Below, in pieces: positions 1 through 8,032 of a DNA stretch of 34,832 nt. The position numbers and the translations under genes were made by a program. The notes beneath the pieces are model-generated. The model was not told the origin of the DNA. It did no database searches and was given only the letters and a program-made list of their open reading frames with translations. Within the stretch, counting starts at the first letter, position 1. The number at the start of each line of letters is the position of its first letter. The DNA is from Spirochaetota bacterium (GTDB lineage: Bacteria; Spirochaetota; Brevinematia; DTOW01). The stretch lies in contig JAPYWX010000003.1 in assembly GCA_028276145.1 (NCBI GenBank), positions 1-34,832 of the forward strand, written 5' to 3'.

Positions 1-1211
1 ATACTCTTCTTCTTATTTATCAAAACCAAAGAAGCTAAAATAAAGGGGGTTATAGAGTTTGAAAATATTTTGTAGGCAACCATTAATGTAGAAATAATAT
101 CCTTCCCATAAAGAGCTATAACAAGAGCAACTGTTATAGCAACCATAGAAAAAATCCTTACAAACACCAAAGATAATAACTTCTCTCTCACTTTCTCATT
201 TTTCACAATGTTAAAAAGAAAATCCCTAACAAGAAGAGCAGTAACAGTAACAAGAATTATATCAGCTCCAGAAAGAGGTATAGAAACAAGAAATACCATC
301 ATGAGTGGCTTAAGCCACTCAGGTAACAAATCAAGTGAAATCTCCAATATCACCTTATCAGGATTAGCAATATTCCCTAAATAGTACCTAGAAACTATCC
401 CCAATAGCACTATAAGCGTAGCTATAATCAAAATAAGAATGGAAGAGATAATCAAAGAAAACCTAGCAGTTCTCTCCGAGTTTGATGAGAATATCCTAGA
501 GTATATATCCGGACCAAAAAGATACGAAAGGAAAACAGCAACAAACAAAGAAAACCAAAAATCAAAAGTAAATTTATCATCAAACGAAAATGTTATATTC
601 CTTAGCTCCTTAACCCCCCCTAAATCAACCTTACCAAAAACAGCAAACAACAAAACGACTATAGCAGCTACCATCAATATCACTTGAAGAAACCCTGTTT
701 TCATTGTCCCCACTTGACCATACAAAACAGTATACCCCGCAAACAAAACAGTAAAAACAACATACCCTACAACTTTGTTCCCACCAAATAAATACGAAGC
801 TATATTACCACCTGCTATTATCTGACCCGCTAACACCGAAAGCCAAGCAATAAAAAGTATAGCACTAACCAAAACTTTCACTTCTATACCAAAAACCTTC
901 TCCACTACGTCAGATATAGTTACCCCCTTAACTTGATAAATAGCCCTAGAGAAAAAAATTGATAGAACCAGCAACCCAACAACTCCCGGTATTATCCACC
1001 ACAAAGCATTCCAACCAAACTTATACCCCCAACCAGCAAGCCCAAAAACCGAAGAAGCACCAAAAACTAAAGCAACTAAAGACATGCTAACTTCAAATAC
1101 ACCACCACTCCTATTAAAAACAAAATAGTGAGCCAACGAAAAACTATTCCTCAAAACATACAACAAAACAACCAAAAACAACAAAACAAAATAAATAATT
1201 ACATACACCAT
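1..1211 (-). CDS. Sodium:solute symporter (SSS) family protein, C-terminus cut by window edge
   Basis: Manual reverse-strand translation from ATG at 1211: MVYVIIYFVLLLFLVVLLYVLRNSFSLAHYFVFNRSGG...GWGYKFGWNALWWIIPG...VKGVTISDVVEKVFG...AWLSVLAGQIIAGG; multi-TM, SSS-like. Absent from the ORF track because it has no stop inside the window. Confidence 0.75.
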   Translation of the reverse strand, partial: MVYVIIYFVLLFLVVLLYVLRNSFSLAHYFVFNRSGGVFEVSMSLVALVFGASSVFGLAGWGYKFGWNALWWIIPGVVGLLVLSIFFSRAIYQVKGVTISDVVEKVFGIEVKVLVSAILFIAWLSVLAGQIIAGGNIASYLFGGNKVVGYVVFTVLFAGYTVLYGQVGTMKTGFLQVILMVAAIVVLLFAVFGKVDLGGVKELRNITFSFDDKFTFDFWFSLFVAVFLSYLFGPDIYSRIFSSNSERTARFSLIISSILILIIATLIVLLGIVSRYYLGNIANPDKVILEISLDLLPEWLKPLMMVFLVSIPLSGADIILVTVTALLVRDFLFNIVKNEKVREKLLSLVFVRIFSMVAITVALVIALYGKDIISTLMVAYKIFSNSITPFILASLVLINKKKS

Positions 1212-1278
1212 ATTAGTAAACACTTTTAAATGATATGTTTACACATTTTCAAAATGTATTGATTGTCTTGAAAAAATT

Positions 1279-1362
1279 AACAGGCTATACCTGTATCAGG
1301 CTAATGCTTGTTTCTTAACAGGCTAGTGCCTGTTTCTTAACAGGCCAATGCCTGTTTCTTAA
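1279..1362. repeat. AACAGGC-type palindrome array including a 22 bp tandem repeat x3
   Basis: 1297-1318, 1319-1340, 1341-1362: CAGGCTAATGCTTGTTTCTTAA / CAGGCTAGTGCCTGTTTCTTAA / CAGGCCAATGCCTGTTTCTTAA, each with a CAGGC..GCCTG-type dyad. Confidence 0.9.
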
Positions 1363-1370
1363 TCAATAAA

Positions 1371-1432
1371 GTGCTTAAAGCACAAAGTGCTTAAAGCACG
1401 AGTGCTATTTAGCACGAGGTGCTATGAAGCAC
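1371..1432. repeat. GTGCT..AGCAC palindrome array x4
   Basis: GTGCTTAAAGCAC 1371-1383 and 1387-1399; GTGCTATTTAGCAC 1402-1415; GTGCTATGAAGCAC 1419-1432. Confidence 0.95.
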
Positions 1433-1528
1433 CTCATTTTTATCGTAGAGATTCATAGTATCTCTGCACTATTAAAAAGTGAAGACAGGCAATACAAAAT
1501 TAAGCAGTCTACAGGATTCAAAAATTGA

Positions 1529-1573
1529 GTGTTTTAAACACTGAGTGTTTTAAACACATAGTGTTTAAAACAC
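1529..1573. repeat. GTGTTTTAAACAC palindrome array x3, 16 bp period
   Basis: 1529-1541, 1545-1557, 1561-1573 with spacers TGA and ATA. Confidence 0.95.
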
Positions 1574-1662
1574 TGAGTATGTAAAAATTACACAGCTACG
1601 AGATAACATCTCTTTACCGTGAAGGAAAAGTTTTTTCAACAGAATTCAATAATAAAGCAAAA

Positions 1663-2205
1663 TTATTTGTTCGTAGCCTTTGGTATATATTTTTTGATCA
1701 CATACTCAAAGCTTTCAAATGTTCGTGCTCCTATTATTCTCTCAACTATTTTACCTTCGGTGTTTATGATAAATGTGGTTGGTATTGATGAAATACCACC
1801 GTAGAGATACGCTATTTCACCGTATCTGTCCCAAATTATGGGATAATTGAATTTGTTTTCTCTATAGTTTTTTACATCGCCTAGACTCCTATCAAGAGAC
1901 ACACCAATTATTTGTATTTTATCCTTATAAACTTTCTGTAGCTTTATTAGTTCAGGTATTTCAAATCTACAAGGCGGGCACCATGTAGCCCAAAAGTTAA
2001 CAACTATTATCTTCTTGCCAAGGTAATCAGCCAAATTTACTTTATTACCCTCTATGTCCTTCGCTGAGAATATAAACGCTGGTAAATTCTTTTCACTTTC
2101 TTTTCCTATAGCTTTCTCAACTCCCATCAAATGGATTGGTGAAGATACAAACAATATAGTAACCAAAACTAGTAATGTAACTTTAAAGTTTGATAGCTTT
2201 CTCAT
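1663..2205 (-). CDS. TlpA/ResA-like exported thioredoxin-fold protein
   Basis: N-terminal hydrophobic segment; VVNFWATWCPPCRFEIPEL CxxC motif; IPTTFIINTEGKI cis-Pro motif. Confidence 0.9.
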   Translation of the reverse strand: MRKLSNFKVTLLVLVTILFVSSPIHLMGVEKAIGKESEKNLPAFIFSAKDIEGNKVNLADYLGKKIIVVNFWATWCPPCRFEIPELIKLQKVYKDKIQIIGVSLDRSLGDVKNYRENKFNYPIIWDRYGEIAYLYGGISSIPTTFIINTEGKIVERIIGARTFESFEYVIKKYIPKATNK

Positions 2206-2218
2206 ACTTCAGTTCCCA

Positions 2219-3208
2219 CTATTTCTTTGATACTTTTTGTTTTATTTTATCAACATACTTCTCTGCTGCAACTGCTGCTATTGCTCCGTCTGCTGCTGCA
2301 GTTATTGCCTGCCTCAGGAACTTAGAAATACAATCTCCCGCTGCAAAAACTCCCGGTATATTAGTACTCATATCATAGAGGTTAACTTTTATATAACCAT
2401 ACTCATCCTTTTCTAAATCTTCAAACATCTGAGTATTCGGAACCATACCGATAAATACAAAAACACCATCTGTCTTTACCTCACTAATCTCTCCAGTTTG
2501 AACATTCCTTATCTTTACAGCCTCAACCTTCTCGTTACCTATAATTTCCTCTACAACAGAATTGAATATAAATTTAAATTTAGGATTAGCAAAAACCCTC
2601 TCCTGTAAGATTTTTTCAGCTCTAAAAGAATCCCTTCTGTGAATAATAGTAATACTTCTAGCAAAGTTTGCTATGAAAAGTCCTTCATCCAAAGCAGTAT
2701 TTCCCCCACCAACTATGACAACATCCTTATCCTTAAAGAAAGCAGCATCACAAGTAGCACAGAATGAAACCCCCCTACCTATGAACTTCTCCTCTCCCGG
2801 TACTCCAAGTTTCTTATAATCCGCACCAGTAGCAATTATAACACTATACGCTTTTAGCTCTTTACCACTAGCCAACTTAACTGTTTTCAATTCTTCCTTC
2901 AAATTAACTCCCTTTACCTCGTCAAGAATAACCTTAAGCCCATGCTTCCTAGCCTGTTCCTCTAACTTAAGTCCCAACTCATAACCATTTATCTCTGGAA
3001 TCCCTGGGTAATTCTCAACTACATTAGTTGTTGCTATCTGACCACCAGGACCTAACTTTTCAACTAAAACAGCATTCATCCTAGCTCTCGAAGCATAAAT
3101 ACCTGCAGAAAAACCAGCAACCCCACCACCTATTATAACAACATCAAAAACATCATCATAGTTTATCTCCTCCTTAGGCTTACTCAAATTCATAATAGTT
3201 ATATCCAT
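2219..3208 (-). CDS. trxB: Thioredoxin-disulfide reductase
   Basis: GGGVAGFSAGIYASRA FAD motif, CATCDAAFF redox CxxC, GGGNTALDE NAD(P) motif, GVFAAGDC motif. Confidence 0.93.
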   Translation of the reverse strand: MDITIMNLSKPKEEINYDDVFDVVIIGGGVAGFSAGIYASRARMNAVLVEKLGPGGQIATTNVVENYPGIPEINGYELGLKLEEQARKHGLKVILDEVKGVNLKEELKTVKLASGKELKAYSVIIATGADYKKLGVPGEEKFIGRGVSFCATCDAAFFKDKDVVIVGGGNTALDEGLFIANFARSITIIHRRDSFRAEKILQERVFANPKFKFIFNSVVEEIIGNEKVEAVKIRNVQTGEISEVKTDGVFVFIGMVPNTQMFEDLEKDEYGYIKVNLYDMSTNIPGVFAAGDCISKFLRQAITAAADGAIAAVAAEKYVDKIKQKVSKK

Positions 3209-3410
3209 ATACTCCCCCCATGTATTTTATAAAAATATACAAAAGTTAAAATCTTTTTTCAACAGGTTAATACCCGAACAGGTTAACACCTGTTTTAACA
3301 CTTTATTCTAAAGGTAATTATTCACCTACTAGCAACAAGACGTTTTTACAGCTAAGCTCGTAGGGAAATAGTTTTTCTCTCCACATCTAGCCTATTTTTA
3401 TCCATTCATT

Positions 3411-3434
3411 TAAGGGATGCTAACGCATCCCTTA
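3411..3434. repeat. Perfect hairpin, 10 bp stem and 4 nt loop, in divergent trxB/BFN intergenic region
   Basis: TAAGGGATGC-TAAC-GCATCCCTTA. Confidence 0.85.
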
Positions 3435-3524
3435 GAAGGAAAATTTTTAAGCATAATTCTACTCAGCATATGTAAGGAAAAATATTTGACTAGAGTATTT
3501 TCATTTGTTTATCTTTAAAAGGGA

Positions 3525-4166
3525 ATGGATGAACTTGTAAGGGTTGAAATTGATGACATAATAATGACGAATACTGGCTTTGCGATGGTTCTTATTGATA
3601 GAGAAAAAGAAAGAGTACTCCCTATATTCATAGGACCATTTGAAGCAAACGGTATTCTAATGAAGCTTCAAGGTGTTTCTTTTCCTAGGCCTTTAACATA
3701 CGATTTAATAAAAAACATCATTGAAATGATGCAGGGATACGTAGAGAAAGTAGTTATAAACGACCTTAGAGACGGAACATTCTACGCAACACTATACATA
3801 GTAACCAATGACCAAGTCTTGGAAATAGATTCAAGGCCAAGTGATGCAGTAGCAATATGTGTGAGGTCTGGTGCTCCTATATATGTTACCGAAAAAGTTA
3901 TGGCAATGTCCTCCATCCCGCTCGAAGAGTATAGCAGCAAAAAAGGATTCAAGTCACAAGAAGAGATTGAAGAAGAAGCATCAAAAGAAAAAGAAGAACC
4001 AAAACTTTATCAAACCAAAGAAGAAAAAACAAAGCAACAAGCAAAGAAAAAAGAAGTTTTAATTGAAGAACTTAAAAAAGAGCTAGAGAAAGCAGTAAAC
4101 GAAGAAAGATTTGAAGATGCAGCCAGAATAAGAGACGAAATAAAGAAACTAACAGAGGAACTATAA
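3525..4166 (+). CDS. Bifunctional nuclease (BFN/DUF151) domain protein with C-terminal UVR motif
   Basis: VLPIFIGPFEANGI...RPLTYDLIKNII...IDSRPSDAVAICVRSGAPIYV is BFN/DUF151-like; NEERFEDAARIRDEIKKL is a UvrB/UvrC-type UVR motif. Confidence 0.9.
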   Translation: MDELVRVEIDDIIMTNTGFAMVLIDREKERVLPIFIGPFEANGILMKLQGVSFPRPLTYDLIKNIIEMMQGYVEKVVINDLRDGTFYATLYIVTNDQVLEIDSRPSDAVAICVRSGAPIYVTEKVMAMSSIPLEEYSSKKGFKSQEEIEEEASKEKEEPKLYQTKEEKTKQQAKKKEVLIEELKKELEKAVNEERFEDAARIRDEIKKLTEEL

Positions 4167-4607
4167 CTTCTCTATAAGTTCTCTTACTGTCCTTTTAGCT
4201 TCTGGTATCGCTCTCAGGACAACATCAGATATTTTTTCTTCAAATATCTGAATATTTTCAACTGAGATGCCGACTATTACCACCTTCTTCCCTTCAAGAA
4301 ATCCCATTTTCTTGGCTACTTCTATAGCAAAAGGTACCTCAAACCCATGAGATGAAATAGGCTTTAGATACTTTGGGTAAGAATCCTGATCAACAACAAA
4401 GACTTTACCAGGTTCATCAGCTAACACAGCATCAACAATTACCATTTTTTCGCTATCCTCAGCTAAGTATATGATTCTAGAAGGGTCATTAGTAGTTACA
4501 AATTCAACTTCATCAGAATCTATTTCATCTGAAAGTTCCTCAACTACCTTTATACCTATGTAATCGTCACCACCTAAAGCGTGCCCAACACCTATTACGC
4601 GAATCAT
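4161..4607 (-). CDS. Hydrogenase maturation protease (M52)-like protein
   Basis: IGVGHALGGDDYIGIKVVEEL resembles the GxGNxLxxDDGxG motif; VIVDAVLADEPG; SSHG segment. Confidence 0.75.
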   Translation of the reverse strand: MIRVIGVGHALGGDDYIGIKVVEELSDEIDSDEVEFVTTNDPSRIIYLAEDSEKMVIVDAVLADEPGKVFVVDQDSYPKYLKPISSHGFEVPFAIEVAKKMGFLEGKKVVIVGISVENIQIFEEKISDVVLRAIPEAKRTVRELIEKL

Positions 4608-5149
4608 AACCTAGCAAAAAGCTCATACCCCACCTTTGCAGCATTTTGGTTGAGTAATACTAGATTGGCTCTCCCCTTCTGCCCAAAAAACTTTTCTATT
4701 CCCTTCAATAAATGCTCAAAAGGATAAAGTTTAGTAATTGCTATAAGGGCTCCCAACATTATCATGTTAGCAAACCTAACATCTCCAAGCTCTAAAGCAA
4801 GTTTATTAGCATCTATAGAAAAAGTCTCTATATCATCTCTTTTTGGCGGGTTATTTACCAAAGATTTGTTGTATATCAAAAAACCACCTTTCTCAACCCA
4901 ATTCTCAAACTTATTCACAGAAGGCTGATTCATGCATACAACAATGTTAGGAGACTGAGTAACCGGCGAAGCTACTTCTTCATCATCTATAACAACCGTA
5001 CAATTAGAAGTACCGCCTCTTTGCTCAGCACCATACGAAGGGAAAAAGGTAGGATACTTACCAGCAAACATAGCACCATAACTGAGTACCATTCCAGCCG
5101 AAAGCACCCCCTGTCCACCAAAACCGGATATTATTACTCTATTCTCCAC
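4604..5149 (-). CDS. 2-oxoacid:acceptor oxidoreductase gamma subunit
   Basis: RVIISGFGGQGVLSAGMVLSYGAMFAGKYPTFFPSYGAEQRGGTSNCTVVI is characteristic of KorC/PorG gamma. Track ORF extends to 5191; a GTG at 5149 preceded by AGGAAAG is the likelier start. Confidence 0.85.
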   Translation of the reverse strand: MENRVIISGFGGQGVLSAGMVLSYGAMFAGKYPTFFPSYGAEQRGGTSNCTVVIDDEEVASPVTQSPNIVVCMNQPSVNKFENWVEKGGFLIYNKSLVNNPPKRDDIETFSIDANKLALELGDVRFANMIMLGALIAITKLYPFEHLLKGIEKFFGQKGRANLVLLNQNAAKVGYELFARL

Positions 5150-5248
5150 GGCTTTCCTCCTCACTAAAAGTAGTACCTTGCAATAATACAAGTATAAAAC
5201 AAATCTACAAAAAACTCAAAAAAAGAAGATTATGTTGGACTAAGGTGT

Positions 5249-5278
5249 TTGAAAAAGGTTTAGTATTGAATTTATAAT
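5249..5278 (+). promoter_or_regulatory. Sigma70-like promoter upstream of tsf
   Basis: TTGAAA (5249-5254), 18 bp spacer, TATAAT (5273-5278); downstream AAGGAGGGG SD before ATG 5323. Confidence 0.55.
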
Positions 5279-5322
5279 TACACTCAAAATTTTAATCTCT
5301 TAAGGATAAAGGAGGGGTAAGT

Positions 5323-6144
5323 ATGGCAGATATGGAGACGATAAAAGCACTCAAAGAAAAAACTGGTGCTGGTCTCATGGATTGTAAAAAAGCTCTAGAG
5401 GAAGCGGGCGGGGATGTCGAAAAAGCAATAAAGATATTAAGAGAGAAAGGATTCGCTGCTGCAGAGAAAAAAGCTGACAGAGAGGCAAAAGAAGGGCTTG
5501 TTTATATCAATATCTCCGGCGACAAAGGCATAATAATTGAGGTTAACTGCGAAACAGACTTTGTCGCTAAAAATGAAGAGTTTAGAGAATTTGTCAAAAG
5601 AGTAGCTTCTTACATACTTGAAAAAGGATTAACATCAATTGATGAAAAAGTAGAAAAAATGAGAAAGGAAGCTATAATGAAATTCGGAGAAAACACAATC
5701 GTAAGAAGATGGGAAATATTAAAACTTGAGAAAGGCAATATTTTTGATACTTATCAACATGGTGATAAACTTGGAGTAGTTGTCGAAGGTAAGATAGATT
5801 TATCCTCAGAAGAGTCAAAATCTCTCCTACATGATATTGCTTTACAAATTGCTGCTATGGCTCCGCAAGTTGTAAAGAGTGAGGACTTAGACAAGGATTT
5901 CGTAGAGTCCAAGAAAAAGGAATTCATCCAAGAGATGATAAATCTCGGTAAACCAGAGAACATAGCAGAAAAAGCAGCAATGGGTAAACTACAAAAGTTA
6001 TTCTCCGAACTATGCTTGTATGACCAACCATTCATAAAGGACGAAAAAGGAGAAAAAACCGTTAAGGACATCATAAACGAATACAAGAAGAAAACAGGAA
6101 AAGAATTTGAAGTTGTAAGGTTTATAAGGTTTCAAATTGGGTGA
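5323..6144 (+). CDS. tsf: Elongation factor Ts
   Basis: METIKALKEKTGAGLMDCKKALEEAGGDVEKAI and VNCETDFVAKNEEF are EF-Ts signatures. Confidence 0.96.
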   Translation: MADMETIKALKEKTGAGLMDCKKALEEAGGDVEKAIKILREKGFAAAEKKADREAKEGLVYINISGDKGIIIEVNCETDFVAKNEEFREFVKRVASYILEKGLTSIDEKVEKMRKEAIMKFGENTIVRRWEILKLEKGNIFDTYQHGDKLGVVVEGKIDLSSEESKSLLHDIALQIAAMAPQVVKSEDLDKDFVESKKKEFIQEMINLGKPENIAEKAAMGKLQKLFSELCLYDQPFIKDEKGEKTVKDIINEYKKKTGKEFEVVRFIRFQIG

Positions 6145-6192
6145 TAAAAAAAGATTTTGCCCATTATTTTGGTGTATGGTTAGGGGGTAAAA

Positions 6193-7449
6193 ATGTTTAT
6201 TTACAATCTTTTCCCTAGGCTCTATGGGCCATTTAGCAAGTGGATAGACGACTTAGATAGAATAAAGGAGTTGGGAGTAGACTGGATATATATAAACCCA
6301 GTATCTTACCCTGGGTTTTCCGGCAGCTTGTACTCAATAAAAGATCATTACAAATTCAACCCTCTGTTCCTAGACTCTAATTCAAAAAAATCACCAGAGG
6401 AACAATTCAGAGATTTCATTAAAGCGTGTAAATCAAGAGGAATAAAAGTAATCGTTGATTTGGTAGTCAATCACACAGCTATAGATTCCGTACTTGTAGA
6501 CAAACATCCTAACTGGTACAAAAGAGACGAAAACGGGCAAATAAAGAGACCAGGTGCATGGGATAATGGCGTATGGGTTGAATGGGGTGATTTAGCAGAA
6601 CTAGATAACGAGAACAGTCCTGACAAAAGAGCATTATGGAACTATTGGAAAGACTTAGTAGAATGGCATATAGACTTGGGAGTTGATGGGTTTAGATGCG
6701 ACTATGCTTATAATGTCCCTGTAGAATTATGGGAGTTCCTAATAAAGAACGCAAAATCCAAGAAAGAAGATGTTGTATTCTTAGCAGAGATACTCGGAGG
6801 TCCCTTTGACAAAAACCTAGAAGTTGCAAAAGCTGGCTTTGATTATGTATTTAGCAGTGCTAAATGGTGGAATTTCTCAGACGCTTGGTTCATAGAACAA
6901 ACAAGAGAGTTCTCAAAATATGTTAAAGCAATAGCATTTCCTGAATCTCATGACACACCAAGGTTGAATTCGGAGTACGAAGAAGATTTAGCAAAAATAA
7001 AGCAAAGATTCATATTTACAGCATTCATAAACGAAGGATTAATGATACCTGTAGGATTTGAGTTTGGCTTTGTTAACAAGCTAGATGTGGTAAAAACAAC
7101 CCCAGACTGGTGGGAAATACCATCTTATGACATTTCTAAGTTTATAAAACACATAGTTGAAATCAAAAAAAAGCATCCCATATTGTCGTATGACGCTACA
7201 TCAGTAGATATGCTAGAAAACAACCCTGACATTTCAATGTTTGTTAAAAGGAACAAGCTAACAGACCAAATTGCACTTTTCGTAGTTAACAAAAACACAA
7301 CCTCAAAAGTAAAGAGAATAATAGATTTCCCTAGTGTATTCGGTTATTACGATGCTATAGATGTAATAGATAACGTTGTAATGCCTAAGTACGCTGAAGT
7401 AACAGTACCGAGAGCAGGTATAAAAGTTTTCGTAAACAAAATACACTAA
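6193..7449 (+). CDS. Alpha-amylase family (GH13) protein, cytoplasmic (no signal peptide)
   Basis: VIVDLVVNHTA, GVDGFRCDYAYNVP, VFLAEILGG, AFPESHDTPR correspond to GH13 conserved regions I-IV. Confidence 0.88.
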   Translation: MFIYNLFPRLYGPFSKWIDDLDRIKELGVDWIYINPVSYPGFSGSLYSIKDHYKFNPLFLDSNSKKSPEEQFRDFIKACKSRGIKVIVDLVVNHTAIDSVLVDKHPNWYKRDENGQIKRPGAWDNGVWVEWGDLAELDNENSPDKRALWNYWKDLVEWHIDLGVDGFRCDYAYNVPVELWEFLIKNAKSKKEDVVFLAEILGGPFDKNLEVAKAGFDYVFSSAKWWNFSDAWFIEQTREFSKYVKAIAFPESHDTPRLNSEYEEDLAKIKQRFIFTAFINEGLMIPVGFEFGFVNKLDVVKTTPDWWEIPSYDISKFIKHIVEIKKKHPILSYDATSVDMLENNPDISMFVKRNKLTDQIALFVVNKNTTSKVKRIIDFPSVFGYYDAIDVIDNVVMPKYAEVTVPRAGIKVFVNKIH

Positions 7450-7453
7450 TTAT

Positions 7454-7527
7454 TCGGGCCAGTGGGACTTGAACCCACGACCTCACGCGCCCGAAGCGTG
7501 CGCGCTAGCCATCTGCGCTATGGCCCG
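7454..7527 (-). tRNA. tRNA-Pro (anticodon CGG)
   Basis: Reverse strand CGGGCCA...GCGC..GCGC, CACGC-TTCGGGC-GCGTG anticodon arm, GTGGG-TTCAAGT-CCCAC T arm, TGGCCCG; cloverleaf closes. CCA not encoded. Confidence 0.93.
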
Positions 7528-7596
7528 TCCCATTACAAATATAATAAATGTTTAAATAATCTCTATACAATTTAGTTTGATCTTGTTGAGAAATTC

Positions 7597-7641
7597 AACA
7601 GGCTTAGCCTGAACAGGCTTAGCCTGAACAGGCTTGGCCTG
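7597..7641. repeat. AACAGGCTTAGCCTG tandem x3, 15 bp period
   Basis: CAGGCTTAGCCTG at 7599 and 7614, CAGGCTTGGCCTG at 7629, separated by AA. Confidence 0.95.
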
Positions 7642-7680
7642 TGACAAGCTACTACATGTTCCTCAATTTAAAACAAGAAT

Positions 7681-7749
7681 GTGCTACTAAGCACAACGTG
7701 CTATGAAGCACTCCACCCTCTAATTGATGTAGAGAGGCAAAGCCTCTCT
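7681..7749. repeat. Two GTGCT palindromes (17 bp period) followed by AGAGAGGC hairpin
   Basis: GTGCTACTAAGCAC 7681-7694, GTGCTATGAAGCAC 7698-7711, AGAGAGGC-AAA-GCCTCTCT 7731-7749. Confidence 0.93.
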
Positions 7750-7960
7750 ATACTCTACAATGTTTAATAAGGAATTGCCGTTAGGACCCTACGAAGTACT
7801 TTCAAGTATTTATAAGAAGGTGCTATTAAGCACCATACTTACTTTTATTGCAAATATGCGTATCATCCTCTGATGTCTAGCATCTCCATGCTTAGAAGGT
7901 TTGCCAAAAAAATATCCCGGCAACACAGAATACAAGAAATTTAACAATTTAAAGAACCAA

Positions 7961-8026
7961 GTGTTTAAAACACTCGGTGTTTAAAACAAAACACTTTGTG
8001 TTTAAAACACTTTGTGTTTAAAACAA
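7961..8026. repeat. GTGTTTAAAACAC palindrome array x4 (two degenerate)
   Basis: Units begin at 7961, 7977, 7998, 8014; array ends 6 bp from the amidase stop codon. Confidence 0.9.
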
Positions 8027-8032
8027 TAGTAC

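Noticed and set aside
439-687. Plus-strand ORF of 82 aa
   Set aside because: Antisense to the SSS symporter; low-complexity composition, no homology-like motifs.
3871-4062. Lys-rich 63 aa ORF
   Set aside because: Out-of-frame reading of the charged linker of the BFN-UVR gene.
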